64,000 nt of DNA, from contig SEBV01000008.1 in NCBI GenBank assembly GCA_004172865.1, positions 1-64,000 on the forward strand, read 5' to 3'. The DNA is from Gammaproteobacteria bacterium (GTDB lineage: Bacteria > Pseudomonadota > Gammaproteobacteria > Pseudomonadales > Cellvibrionaceae). The notes below the pieces were generated by a model, which worked only from the letters and a program-made list of their open reading frames with translations, was not told the origin of the DNA and did not search any database. The position numbers and the translations under genes are program-made. Shown piece after piece: positions 20,762-31,179 of this stretch (position 1 is the stretch's first letter; each line of letters opens with the position of its first letter).

Positions 20762-20997
20762 ATATATGGGTCGCCGTAAATGTAATGAAAATTTTGTCGC
20801 TGATAATCGCATTGGAGTGATGGTATAGATTTAAATAGAAACCGTCATCCATTGACACGTTAGCATCATATGCTAAAGCGTAAAACTGCTTTTAAAAAGT
20901 GAGCTATCCACTGGAACATTTTCGAGAAAAGACAATCGTAAATATGATGTTGGAAATTAAGCTCGCTAATTTATGACTATCATTAAGGAGACAAAAA

Positions 20998-21426
20998 ATG
21001 GCAGCTCAAGAATTACATCGCGGTAGATTAATAGATCATGTTCATTTCGTGGTTCAAGATCTTCCCGCTACGCAAAAATTCTACACAGCTATATTCAAGG
21101 TACTGGATATCCCAATAGGCGGTACCGGAGAAGATTTTTTCTGGGTAGACGAATTGTTTATTTCAACGCCCGATAGTAAATCCGCACACGGCGAATTAAC
21201 AGGTCGCCATCATTTAGCATTCCAAGCCAAAAACCATGAAGTTGTGGAAGCATTTTATAAAGCAGCTCTAGTTAATGGCGGAAAAGATAACGGCAAACCC
21301 GGCGAGCGCCCCTATCATCCGGGTTATTACGCGGCTTTTGTACTAGACCCTGCAGGCAATAATATTGAAGCGGTTTATCATGGTGAAGGGAAACGAAGTG
21401 CGGATTCGGTCACCATTAAATTTTAA
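20998..21426 (+). CDS. VOC-family (glyoxalase/dioxygenase-like) protein
   Basis: IDHVHFVVQDLPATQKFYTAIF, RHHLAFQA, YYAAFVLDPAGNNIEAVYH; GGAG RBS. Confidence 0.9.
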   Translation: MAAQELHRGRLIDHVHFVVQDLPATQKFYTAIFKVLDIPIGGTGEDFFWVDELFISTPDSKSAHGELTGRHHLAFQAKNHEVVEAFYKAALVNGGKDNGKPGERPYHPGYYAAFVLDPAGNNIEAVYHGEGKRSADSVTIKF

Positions 21427-21452
21427 TGATAAATTGAATAACAACTCTTAGA

Positions 21453-21735
21453 GGCTGGAAGGCCAGCCCCGTAGATCTTCGCTATACGAAGATGACGATT
21501 TCCTATTTAATAAAATAAATATGAGTTCCCCGAGCACTGGAAGAAAATTGCTGGTAAGCGCACAGGACGTGCGCTTGAGTGACGCTGCGACAGGGATGTC
21601 GCATCGGAACGACAGCAATTTTCTGAAGCGCGCAGGAAACGGGAGCGATTCGGGTCGCCTTTCTTTTGCTTACTTTTCTTTGCCGCCGCAAAGAAAAACA
21701 AGGTCTGCGGCATTTAAAGCTTATAAAAGTAGAAA
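21453..21735. repeat. candidate dispersed intergenic repeat block
   Basis: GGCTGG/CCAGCC, ATCTTCG-ctata-CGAAGAT (21475-21493) and TTTTCTTTGC-cgcc-GCAAAGAAAA (21674-21697) palindromes; no convincing CDS. Confidence 0.5.
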
Positions 21736-21777
21736 AGCTTGGTTGTGAATGTGAAATTCTTTCAGCAAACTTGATTT

Positions 21778-22959
21778 TTAAGGTGCTATTAATGGTTTGA
21801 CTTTGCCATCAATAAAATGATTAGGTTTCCAGCCATTAATTAATTTGTCTAAAATAAATGTATCTAGGCTGCCAAGAGCGATACCGGCAGATGTGCCAAG
21901 TCCTCCACCAATAACTCCATCTGAAGCCATTCCTAACCCAGTAAAAATGCAAAATCTGACTGTTTTGGCAGGCAGTTTTTCAAAAAATGACTCTTTGGTT
22001 ATAGCGTCATGATATTGCTTAAATAAATCTAAATCAGGGTTGATAGATCTCAACCATTCTTTAAATTTAATTGAACCCTCGATTAAATCCAGTAACTCCG
22101 ACAAATTAATTTTTTTTGAATTTACAGCGTTTTGGATGTCTTTTACATCGTTGAATAAAAGCTCAGAAAAGCATTCTATTTTTAAATTGTTATTTTTACT
22201 GATATCAAATATGTAACTAAATTTTTTCTGTGCAAGCTCCGAGCTAATGGGGCTTGCTGCTATTTCAGACAAATTTTTTGAAGAAAAATATAAATCTCTT
22301 TCTAGTTCCATAATATCTGAAAGAATTAATGCTGGTGTAATCGTAGAGTGTGATGGTGAGACAAACATATGGTAAATTTCATTTACTTCAAGGAAGTTAA
22401 TATTTGTATGTATTTGAATGCCGTTTATTGTGTTCTCTGTATTGAACTCTATATCAGGTATATTTTTTAATTTTAATCTAATTTGCAAAGATGTTTTTGC
22501 GGAAGCCAAAACATATTCTTGGGATAATATGGAGTTGGTGCTCCCTTCTATTATTACTGGATCATGCGTTATGACATTGATTTTATCTTGTATCTTATTG
22601 GCTTGTCGCTTTCCTTTGCCTGATTTTCCTTCAATTTCAATACATTGCCGTCTCAGTACATCCTCATATTTATTTTGTGGAGAATTCATGTCTACAACGT
22701 TATGAAATTGTGAGCCACTGACAGTTTGTGAATAGATACCCATGAATGAATCTGTGTAGGTAATATCTAAAACATCTAGTTCAATTAACCTAAGTAAATT
22801 ATTTACGCCGAAATAATTAAGTAGTTGTTTAAGAATCCCTTGGTCTGCTATCACATGCGTTTTCTTATAGAAAAGCATGCATTCCACCAGATGCCCAATA
22901 TTAATAGGGTATGTTATGCTTGTTTTATCTTGAGTTGTAAAAGTTATCTTTTCAAACAT
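21778..22959 (-). CDS. orphan hypothetical protein (393 aa)
   Basis: Long uninterrupted ORF in visibly AT-rich DNA; no recognised family; Gly-rich GLGMASDGVIGGGLGTSAGIALG near the C-terminus. Confidence 0.65.
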   Translation of the reverse strand: MFEKITFTTQDKTSITYPINIGHLVECMLFYKKTHVIADQGILKQLLNYFGVNNLLRLIELDVLDITYTDSFMGIYSQTVSGSQFHNVVDMNSPQNKYEDVLRRQCIEIEGKSGKGKRQANKIQDKINVITHDPVIIEGSTNSILSQEYVLASAKTSLQIRLKLKNIPDIEFNTENTINGIQIHTNINFLEVNEIYHMFVSPSHSTITPALILSDIMELERDLYFSSKNLSEIAASPISSELAQKKFSYIFDISKNNNLKIECFSELLFNDVKDIQNAVNSKKINLSELLDLIEGSIKFKEWLRSINPDLDLFKQYHDAITKESFFEKLPAKTVRFCIFTGLGMASDGVIGGGLGTSAGIALGSLDTFILDKLINGWKPNHFIDGKVKPLIAP

Positions 22960-22991
22960 ATTTATTCCACGTATTAATTTTAACTAAAGCT

Positions 22992-23132
22992 TATACGCCA
23001 ACACCGGACTCATCCAAATTTCGATCTCTTGCACACTTCAACTTTTAAATTCTCCCAAACTCTCGACCTGATCTTTCTCAATTTTCCCTGTGGGCAAATA
23101 ACTTGTGGCGAGAAATACCAGCAAGTATCCCG
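22992..23132 (-). pseudogene. decayed duplicate of the metH 3' end
   Basis: Aligns with 23226-23366; reads [35 protein letters not shown] versus Met[37 protein letters not shown]. Confidence 0.9.
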
Positions 23133-23170
23133 TATGGATTGAAGCGCAATAGAGAATACATGGCTAAATC

Positions 23171-23197
23171 CCCGTAATACGCTTCGCTCATTACGGG
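23171..23197. repeat. palindromic element CCCGTAAT-acgcttcgctc-ATTACGGG
   Basis: Perfect 8-bp arms in the gap between the two metH tails. Confidence 0.6.
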
Positions 23198-23205
23198 CTA
23201 CAAAA

Positions 23206-26200
23206 TTACTCCGCCGCCCCCGGCTCATACGCCAACACCGGACTCATCCATCTTTCAATTTCTTGCACGCTCCAACCCTTACGTTCAGCCAAACTCTCAA
23301 CCTGATCTTTCTCAATTTTTCCTGTTGGGAAATAAATTGATTGAGGGTGAGAAAAATACCAGCCGGATACTGCTGCGGTTGGCAACATGGCAAAGTGTTC
23401 GGTTAAGGTTATGCCGGTATTTGTTGTTGCGTTTAACAATTCAAATAATTGCGTTTTTTCTGTGTGATCCGGGCATGCGGGGTAGCCGGGAGCGGGGCGG
23501 ATGCCTTTGTAGTTTTCTTTAATTAAATCTTCGTTGGTGAGATTTTCTTCGCGGTCATAGCCCCAGAATTCTTTACGCACGCGTTGGTGTAAATGTTCTG
23601 CGAACGCTTCTGCCAAACGATCTGCTAAAGCTTTTACCATAATGCTGTTGTAATCGTCGCCCGCGTTTTGATATTCCTTCGCGAGTTCTTCTGCACCAAT
23701 ACCTGCGGTTACTGCGAAGCCACCGATGTAATCTTGTTTACCGGTTTCTTTGGGCGCGATAAAATCTGCAAGCGAGTAATGTGGTTTGGTTTCCATGCCT
23801 TGTTTTAAATGTTGCTGGCGAATGTGGTGAAGTGTTGAAATTTGTTTGCCGTCGGCGTCATAAACCGCTATGTCATCGTGATTAACGGTATTGGCTGGCC
23901 AGAAGCCGATAACGCCGTTTGCACTAATCAATTTCTCGTCAATAAGTTTGCGCAACATTGCTTGTGCATCTTTAAATAAATCGCGTGCGGCAGCGCCTAC
24001 GACTTCATCTTCTAATATGCGTGGATATTTTCCGGCGAGATCCCAGCTGATAAAAAACGGCGTCCAGTCAATATATTCAACCAGTGTATTTAAATCGTAA
24101 TTTTCGAATATTTTTATACCGGTGAACGCTGGTGTTGGCGGTATGTAATTTTCCCAATCGAGTTTCAAGCCTTTAGCGATAGCTTCAGGATAAGTGCGCA
24201 CTGTGCCACGTGGTTTGCGATTAGCGTTGCGTTCGCGCACTTCGATATATTCGGCTTTTAATTTTTCTACAAAAGCAGGGCGCAATTCATCGGACAATAA
24301 GGTACTCGCAACACCTACAGCGCGTGATGCATCGGCAACATAAACAACCTGGTTGAGTTTAAATACGGGATCAATTTTTACTGCTGTGTGCGCTTTGGAT
24401 GTTGTAGCGCCGCCAATCATTAAAGGGAGATTAATACCACGGCGTTCCATTTCGCGACCAACGAAAACCATTTCATCGAGCGACGGCGTAATTAAACCAG
24501 AGAGGCCAATGATGTCGCATTTTTGTTCGATGGCGGTGTCGATAATTTTATCGCAAGGCACCATTACGCCGAGGTCAATGACTTCGAAGTTATTACACTG
24601 CAACACAACGCCGACGATATTTTTGCCGATGTCATGCACATCGCCTTTTACTGTCGCCATTAAAATTTTGCCATTAGGTTTTGATGCTTCGGTTTTTTCG
24701 GCTTCAATAAACGGCTGCAAATAAGCAACGGATTGCTTCATGACGCGCGCAGATTTCACAACTTGTGGTAAAAACATTTTTCCTGCGCCGAATAAATCAC
24801 CGACCACGTTCATGCCGTCCATCAGTGGGCCTTCGATTACATCGAGTGGGCGAGGGTAGAATTGGCGTGCTTCTTCGGTGTCTGCTTCTATATGTAATGA
24901 AATGCCTTTTACCAGCGAGTGCTCAATACGTTTTGCGATTGGCAGTGAACGCCATTCCGCATCTTCTTTTACTTCGCCCGTTGAGCCGTCACCGCGATAT
25001 TTTTCGGCGATATCTAATAAAGCTTCGGTGCCACCTGCGTGACGGTTAAGAATTACATCTTCAACCTTGTCTTTTAATTCTTGCGGTAAATCGTCGTATA
25101 AGGCCAATTGGCTGGCATTAACGATACCCATATTCATGCCAGCTTTAATGGCGTAATACAAAAATACTGAGTGAATCGCTTCGCGCACGGGGTTGTTGCC
25201 GCGGAATGAAAACGATACGTTTGATACGCCACCGCTGATACCTGCATGCGGTAAATTTTCACGAATCCAACGCGTGGCTTCAATAAAATCTACGGCGTAA
25301 TTATTGTGTTCTTCAATACCCGTTGCGACGGCGAAGATATTCGGGTCGAAAATAATATCTTCTGGCGGGAAATTTAATTTATCTACCAATGTGCGATAAG
25401 AGCGTTCGCAAATTTCTCTTTTGCGCGCCTGGGTATCCGCTTGGCCGGTTTCGTCAAACGCCATAACCACAACGGCTGCGCCGTAACGCATACACAATTT
25501 AGCTTTGTGTAAAAATTCTTCTTCGCCTTCTTTTAAACTGATTGAGTTAACAATCGGTTTTCCTTGAATACATTTTAAACCTGCTTCAATGACTTCCCAT
25601 TTGGATGAGTCAACCATAATGGGCACGCGTGAAATATCCGGTTCGCCTGCAATCAGATTTAAAAATTTCACCATGGCTTTTTCGGCATCCAACATGCCTT
25701 CGTCCATGTTGATGTCGATAATCTGCGCGCCGTTTTCAACTTGCTCTAATGCAACTTCGAGTGCGGTGGAATAATCTTCTTCCACAATTAATTTTTTGAA
25801 ACGCGCAGAACCGGTAACGTTACAGCGTTCGCCCACGTTTACAAATAAAGAATCTTTTGTGATGTTGAAAGGTTCTAAACCTGACAGGCGGCACGCTGGT
25901 TCAATTTCTGGAATTTTACGTGGTGGATATTTTGCAACCGCATCTGCAATCGCTTTAATGTGTGCTGGTGAAGTACCGCAGCAACCGCCGATAATATTTA
26001 AAAATCCGCTCGCTGCGAATTCTTCAACAATCTCCACCATTTCTTGCGCGGTTTGATCGTATTCACCAAATTCGTTGGGCAAACCAGCGTTAGGGTGTGC
26101 GCTTACAAAACAATGCGCAACGCGCGACATTTCTTGTACGTATTGACGCAGTTCTTTTGCGCCGAGTGCGCAGTTCAAACCCATGCTGATAGGTTTTGCG

Positions 26201-26943
26201 TGTGCGAGTGAATTGTAAAAAGCTTCGGTTGTTTGGCCGGAAAGTGTGCGGCCAGAGGCATCGGTAATGGTGCCGGAAATCATAATCGGCAATTCAAAAC
26301 CGTTATCGTCAAAATATTTTTTTACCGCGAACACAGCGGCTTTTGCGTTGAGCGTATCGAAAATAGTTTCGATTAAAATAATATCCGCGCCGCCGTTAAC
26401 CAAACCATCCATCGATTCCAAATAGTTTTCTACTAATTGATCAAAAGTGACGTTACGTTTACTCGGGTCATTTACGTCGGGCGATATCGAACAGGTGCGA
26501 CTGGTGGGCCCAAGTACGCCCGCAACAAAGCGTGGTTTCGCGGGATTTTTTGCGGTCATTTCATCGCAAAGATCACGCGCTAATTTTGCCGAGGCAAAGT
26601 TAAGCTCGTAAGTTAAATCCTCCATGTCGTAATCGGCCATGGAAATGCGCGTGGAGTTGAAGGTGTTGGTTTCCAGAATGTCCGCACCGGCTTCCAAATA
26701 AGCGCGTTGGATTTCGCGAATCACTTCCGGCTTGGTGATGGAAAGCAAGTCGTTATTGCCGGCGATATCCATGTGGTAATCGGCAAAGCGTTCGCCACGG
26801 TAATCCGCTTCCTGCAGTTTATAGGCTTGGATCATGGTGCCCATGGCGCCATCCAATATTAGGATGCGCTGCTTGATGGATTCATGGAGGGCATGGACGC
26901 GGGCTTGGCGTGCGTGGTTGTTGTCTTTTGAAAGCTGTGTCAT
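23206..26943 (-). CDS. metH: cobalamin-dependent methionine synthase
   Basis: [67 protein letters not shown]. Confidence 0.97.
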   Translation of the reverse strand: MTQLSKDNNHARQARVHALHESIKQRILILDGAMGTMIQAYKLQEADYRGERFADYHMDIAGNNDLLSITKPEVIREIQRAYLEAGADILETNTFNSTRISMADYDMEDLTYELNFASAKLARDLCDEMTAKNPAKPRFVAGVLGPTSRTCSISPDVNDPSKRNVTFDQLVENYLESMDGLVNGGADIILIETIFDTLNAKAAVFAVKKYFDDNGFELPIMISGTITDASGRTLSGQTTEAFYNSLAHAKPISMGLNCALGAKELRQYVQEMSRVAHCFVSAHPNAGLPNEFGEYDQTAQEMVEIVEEFAASGFLNIIGGCCGTSPAHIKAIADAVAKYPPRKIPEIEPACRLSGLEPFNITKDSLFVNVGERCNVTGSARFKKLIVEEDYSTALEVALEQVENGAQIIDINMDEGMLDAEKAMVKFLNLIAGEPDISRVPIMVDSSKWEVIEAGLKCIQGKPIVNSISLKEGEEEFLHKAKLCMRYGAAVVVMAFDETGQADTQARKREICERSYRTLVDKLNFPPEDIIFDPNIFAVATGIEEHNNYAVDFIEATRWIRENLPHAGISGGVSNVSFSFRGNNPVREAIHSVFLYYAIKAGMNMGIVNASQLALYDDLPQELKDKVEDVILNRHAGGTEALLDIAEKYRGDGSTGEVKEDAEWRSLPIAKRIEHSLVKGISLHIEADTEEARQFYPRPLDVIEGPLMDGMNVVGDLFGAGKMFLPQVVKSARVMKQSVAYLQPFIEAEKTEASKPNGKILMATVKGDVHDIGKNIVGVVLQCNNFEVIDLGVMVPCDKIIDTAIEQKCDIIGLSGLITPSLDEMVFVGREMERRGINLPLMIGGATTSKAHTAVKIDPVFKLNQVVYVADASRAVGVASTLLSDELRPAFVEKLKAEYIEVRERNANRKPRGTVRTYPEAIAKGLKLDWENYIPPTPAFTGIKIFENYDLNTLVEYIDWTPFFISWDLAGKYPRILEDEVVGAAARDLFKDAQAMLRKLIDEKLISANGVIGFWPANTVNHDDIAVYDADGKQISTLHHIRQQHLKQGMETKPHYSLADFIAPKETGKQDYIGGFAVTAGIGAEELAKEYQNAGDDYNSIMVKALADRLAEAFAEHLHQRVRKEFWGYDREENLTNEDLIKENYKGIRPAPGYPACPDHTEKTQLFELLNATTNTGITLTEHFAMLPTAAVSGWYFSHPQSIYFPTGKIEKDQVESLAERKGWSVQEIERWMSPVLAYEPGAAE

Positions 26944-26979
26944 GAAAAACCTGCGATAACGAAAGCGGTAATCTGAAAT

Positions 26980-27003
26980 CTATATCGAAAGATATTGATA
27001 TAG
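26980..27003. promoter_or_regulatory. palindrome CTATATC-gaaagatatt-GATATAG upstream of metH
   Basis: Perfect 7-bp arms with nested ATATC-gaaa-GATAT, 36 bp upstream of the metH ATG. Confidence 0.45.
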
Positions 27004-27237
27004 AAGAATGGCGCGAATTCTACCAGACCTGACCGAGGCGAGCGACTAAAAGACTAAGCTTAATCCCTAATGGCGGTTCTTGCAGGATTATGATGAAGCG
27101 CTCATTAGCTATGAGAATTGAAAGGGCGTTAGCGTACAGAAAACAATCAATTTGAAGTGGCAATATAGTCCGATAATCCGCCGTAAACGCACGCGTTAAA
27201 GCATTTTGCTGTAGTCACTATAAAAATGGAGGTTTGT

Positions 27238-29571
27238 ATGAGCTGTTCAATTCGTAATCTGCTTATAGGATTTTTCACGTGTTTAGGTGTTACGGCATGT
27301 GGTGGTGGAGGCGGTTCTAGTAACCCTTCACCTTCGCCCACACCAACGAGTCAACCTACAGCCAGTTCTTCGATTTCCTCCTCGACACAGGCAAGTCAAA
27401 ACTCTATTTCATCCGCCTCAGTTTCTTTCGCTTCGCCATCATCCTCGAATGCAACGAGTTCGGCTTCATCCAGCCAAAGTGATGCGATAGGTTTAGATTC
27501 TCGTCCATCAAACACAAGCTGTTTGGCGCCCGCCGCGGTGAATGATACGTCCGGCGTTATTAGTTGGACACCCGCGTTTAAGAGTTTGCCTGCGGTTTCC
27601 AAGGTTGTCGGTTTATTTCAAGTTCCAGGTGATGACACTCATTGGTATGTATTAAGACAACAGGGTTTTATTTGGCGATTTGATAATACTGAATCGGCGA
27701 ATACATTTACCGAAGTACTAAAAATTAATGATCGTGTGGATGACAGCGACTCTGAAATGGGCTTGCTCGGCGTAGCTCCTCATCCAGATTTTGTGAACAA
27801 TCGTTATGTATTTTTGTATTACACATCGCGTAATGCATCGAATGAAATTCAAAGCCATGTCGCACGTTATACCGTTAAAAGCGATGGAATGTTTGATCGC
27901 GATTCTGAATTAATTATTTTATCTATAACGCGTCCTTACACAAATCATGTGGGTGGACAATTAGCGTTTGATCAGCAAGGTTATTTAAATATTGCATCTG
28001 GTGATGGCGGATCTGGTGGTGACCCGCATCAGAATGGACAAAATCTTAATGTGTTGTTGGGCAAAATTTTACGTATCGATATTAATAGAACCGCAAATGG
28101 AAACAATTATTCAATACCTGCAGATAATCCTTTTGTAAATACGGTAAATACAAAGCCTGAAATTTGGGCCTATGGTTTGCGTAATCCCTGGCGATTTAGT
28201 TTTGATAAATTAACGAGTGATTTATGGGTTGGCGATGTAGGTCAAAATAGTTGGGAGGAAGTTAATATTGTTAATAGTGGTGGAAATTACGGTTGGGGTG
28301 ACATGGAGGGTGATGGTTGCTACAAAGGCAGATCTAACTGTTCTACTGCTGGAAAAATAAAACCTATTTTGCCGATTAATCAAAACACTGGCGCTTGCTC
28401 AGTAATAGGTGGTTTTGTCTATCGCGGTGCGACGTATCCCGCGGCTTATGGAAAATATTTTTACACCGATTATTGTGAACATACTATGCGTTCTATTACG
28501 CGTGCATCCAATGCAGCACTCACACTTGCGGAACATGGAGTTACGTCAAATAGTATTGTTTCATTTGCGCAAGATAATCACGGCGAATTGTTTACCATCG
28601 GTTACGGCAGTGCGGGTCAGCAAATTAATAAAATGCAAGCAACTGCGAGCACTGCAAAAGCTGGCGTTATGGCGAATAAATTATCCGACACTGGTTGCGT
28701 AAATAATGCTAAACCCACAGAGGCTGCGAGCGGATTAATTCCGTACGTTGTGAATAATCCTCTATGGTCTGATGGAGCGGAAAAACAACGTTTCCTAAGT
28801 CTGCCCGACAATACGCAAGCTACAGTGGCAAGCAATGGTGATTTTAATTTCCCCGTTGGTTCAGTATTAGTGAAGCATTTTAAATTTGGCGAAAAATTTG
28901 TAGAGACACGTTTATTTGCACATGGCGAATTAGGTTGGCAAGGTTTCAGTTATGAATGGAATGATGCACAAACTGACGCAACTTTATTGAGCGATGCTAA
29001 AGATAAAACGATTGGAAATATCCTGTGGCATTTTCCGAGTCCAGGTCAATGCATGGAGTGTCATACCACCGCTGCAGGCTTCTCGTTGGGCTTGGAAACT
29101 AAGCAATTAAACGGTGATTTTATTTATCCCGGACAAAAAACGGCGAACCAATTAACTGCGCTTGCGCATATCGGTATTTTTTCAGCGCCGCTATCAACTG
29201 CGCAAAAAACCGAAAAATTATATGGTCTCAATGATACGCAAGCGACCCTACAGCAAAAAGCGCGTAGCTATTTGCACAGCAACTGCAGCAACTGTCATCA
29301 GCCGGATGGCCCTACGCCGGTCAATCTGGACTTACGTTACAGCACACCCTTGGCGCAAACCAAAATTTGCAATATTGCACCCGTATCAGGTGATTTGGGA
29401 TTGGTGACGCCAAAGATTTTGGCGCTGGGAGATCCAACAAAATCAGTGCTATTAAAACGTATGCAAGCTTTGGATGGCACCCAAATGCCGCCGATCGCCA
29501 GGTCAGTAGTGGACACCCAGGCAGTTCAAGTTGTTAGCGATTGGATTGCTAGTTTGACGACATGTGACTAG
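27238..29571 (+). CDS. lipoprotein PQQ-dependent sugar dehydrogenase-like domain fused to a diheme c-type cytochrome-like domain
   Basis: Lipobox VTACGG, Ser-rich linker, LLGVAPHPDF...GDGGSGGDPHQNGQ...EIWAYGLRNPWRFSFD, CMECH and CSNCH heme sites; RBS GGAGG before 27238. Confidence 0.85.
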   Translation: MSCSIRNLLIGFFTCLGVTACGGGGGSSNPSPSPTPTSQPTASSSISSSTQASQNSISSASVSFASPSSSNATSSASSSQSDAIGLDSRPSNTSCLAPAAVNDTSGVISWTPAFKSLPAVSKVVGLFQVPGDDTHWYVLRQQGFIWRFDNTESANTFTEVLKINDRVDDSDSEMGLLGVAPHPDFVNNRYVFLYYTSRNASNEIQSHVARYTVKSDGMFDRDSELIILSITRPYTNHVGGQLAFDQQGYLNIASGDGGSGGDPHQNGQNLNVLLGKILRIDINRTANGNNYSIPADNPFVNTVNTKPEIWAYGLRNPWRFSFDKLTSDLWVGDVGQNSWEEVNIVNSGGNYGWGDMEGDGCYKGRSNCSTAGKIKPILPINQNTGACSVIGGFVYRGATYPAAYGKYFYTDYCEHTMRSITRASNAALTLAEHGVTSNSIVSFAQDNHGELFTIGYGSAGQQINKMQATASTAKAGVMANKLSDTGCVNNAKPTEAASGLIPYVVNNPLWSDGAEKQRFLSLPDNTQATVASNGDFNFPVGSVLVKHFKFGEKFVETRLFAHGELGWQGFSYEWNDAQTDATLLSDAKDKTIGNILWHFPSPGQCMECHTTAAGFSLGLETKQLNGDFIYPGQKTANQLTALAHIGIFSAPLSTAQKTEKLYGLNDTQATLQQKARSYLHSNCSNCHQPDGPTPVNLDLRYSTPLAQTKICNIAPVSGDLGLVTPKILALGDPTKSVLLKRMQALDGTQMPPIARSVVDTQAVQVVSDWIASLTTCD

Positions 29572-29658
29572 CCGTTTTGGGAATGTCTAATGACAAAAGT
29601 ACGCTCTTGGACGTTAAAAGCAGGTTTGGCGTTTATCTCTGGAGCTTGTTGCAGTAGA

Positions 29659-29683
29659 ATACCTGAGTAATTTAATCAGGTAT
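29659..29683. promoter_or_regulatory. candidate IscR type 1 binding site upstream of nfuA
   Basis: ATACCTGAGTAATTTAATCAGGTAT. Confidence 0.65.
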
Positions 29684-29710
29684 CCCGAACGGGTGTAGAG
29701 AGCAGTTAGC

Positions 29711-30298
29711 ATGGTTAATGTTGATATTACTGAATCAGCGCAAGATTATTTGAAGGGCTTGCTCGACAAGCAAAAGGACAATGACGGTATAGGTATTCGC
29801 ATGTTTGTGGCTAACCCTGGCACATCGCAAGCGGAAACCTGTATTGCCTATTGCCGTCCCGGTGAGGAAAAACCGGACGATGAGATTGTGGAATTGAAAG
29901 GTTTTAAAGCCTACTTTGAAGGTCGCAGCTTGCCATTTTTAGTGGATGCAAAAGTCGATTACTCGGCAGACCGTATGGGCGGGCAGCTTACCATTCGTGC
30001 GCCTAACTCTAAAATGCCACAAGTTAATGACGATAGCCCACTGGAAGATCGCATTAACTACGTGCTGTACAACGAAGTGAATCCTAGTCTTGCTTCCCAT
30101 GGTGGCAACGTGAGTTTGGTTGAAATTACTGATGATATGTACGCAATTTTGAAGTTTGGTGGTGGTTGTCAGGGTTGCGGTTCTGTCGCAATTACGTTGA
30201 AGCAGGGCATTGAAGTGCAATTATTAGATAAGTTGCCAGAACTAAAAGGCATCCGCGACGTAACTGATCACACAGACCGTTCCAACGCTTATATGTAA
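29711..30298 (+). CDS. nfuA: Fe-S biogenesis protein NfuA
   Basis: A-type-like N-terminal domain plus NifU-like [19 protein letters not shown]. Confidence 0.95.
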   Translation: MVNVDITESAQDYLKGLLDKQKDNDGIGIRMFVANPGTSQAETCIAYCRPGEEKPDDEIVELKGFKAYFEGRSLPFLVDAKVDYSADRMGGQLTIRAPNSKMPQVNDDSPLEDRINYVLYNEVNPSLASHGGNVSLVEITDDMYAILKFGGGCQGCGSVAITLKQGIEVQLLDKLPELKGIRDVTDHTDRSNAYM

Positions 30299-30312
30299 TT
30301 TTTCGAGCCAAT

Positions 30313-30340
30313 AAAAATACCGCCGTAGGGCGGTATTTTT
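30313..30340. terminator. AAAAATACCGCC-gtag-GGCGGTATTTTT
   Basis: Perfect inverted repeat between convergent genes. Confidence 0.85.
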
Positions 30341-31088
30341 ATTGGGGCGGTGGCAGTTTGAATAGTTTTTCGTATTCGCCGGACGTCTTTAGTAACTTTA
30401 AGCCTTTGTCCAAAGCCACTGCATTTTTTGCCGATTCTTCTTTTTTGCGCGAAAAGGCCACATAAATATCACTGGTGTGGTTATACATCACTTTGCGTAC
30501 TGCGTTGGCCGGCAATCTCATCTCCCGCAAAGCCTGATTTGCTTCCTCTTCAAACATGACTGCTGCGTCTATACGGCCCGCTTCCAGCATTTTTAAAAGC
30601 TGCGACTGACGTGGAACGCGAACTTCCCTAAAACGCTTTCGCTGTTGCTCGTAAATATCGCCATATTCGTAATCAATAATTCCGCCAACACGCAGCCCGT
30701 CAGGTACTTGACTGATAGCGCTGAATGTAATCGGGGATCTGGCAGATACATACCAATAAGCTTTGGCTCGAAGTATGGGTTCGTGGCCAAAAATAAATTC
30801 CGCCTCAGTGTTTTGCTGCCGAGTCACGTTGTAGCCGCCATCTAAAACCCCAGCTTTTATTTCTTGCAGAACTCGGGCGTAAGGGCGTACATGAATTTCG
30901 GTTTGAATTCCTTCTTTTGCGAAGGCAGCTCTAATGATATTGGTGGAAATACCTTCGCCCTGTTTGTCGGTATAGGGCGGCCAGGAATCTTCGGCACCGA
31001 GTATTAAAAGTTGGGGAGGTGACTGTGCAAACACAGTTGTTGTGAAGAATAGAATTAACAGTAGGAATAAGCTTTTTGCCATGTTCAC
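30339..31088 (-). CDS. family 3 extracellular solute-binding protein
   Basis: Signal peptide; EDSWPPYTDKQGEGISTNIIRAAFAKEGI; GVLDGGYNVTRQQNTE. Confidence 0.82.
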   Translation of the reverse strand: MNMAKSLFLLLILFFTTTVFAQSPPQLLILGAEDSWPPYTDKQGEGISTNIIRAAFAKEGIQTEIHVRPYARVLQEIKAGVLDGGYNVTRQQNTEAEFIFGHEPILRAKAYWYVSARSPITFSAISQVPDGLRVGGIIDYEYGDIYEQQRKRFREVRVPRQSQLLKMLEAGRIDAAVMFEEEANQALREMRLPANAVRKVMYNHTSDIYVAFSRKKEESAKNAVALDKGLKLLKTSGEYEKLFKLPPPQ

Positions 31089-31179
31089 TGAGTCTTTGCA
31101 AAAAAAGAGGTAGCAGACTCAGCTTAGGTCGAAAATTATCTAAAGGCGAGAAGAAAGATTATATAAGCGACAAATAACT

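Noticed and set aside
21507-21748. Overlapping small ORFs on both strands (60-75 aa)
   Set aside because: Lie in the palindromic repeat block; typical spurious repeat ORFs
23010-23228. 72-aa minus-strand ORF
   Set aside because: Runs through the decayed metH copy and the palindrome in a wrong frame
24353-24724. 123-aa plus-strand ORF inside metH
   Set aside because: Antisense to highly conserved metH sequence; chance ORF
27004-27237. Possible cobalamin riboswitch in the metH upstream region
   Set aside because: No B12-box-like sequence recognised; only the short palindrome at 26980-27003 is supported
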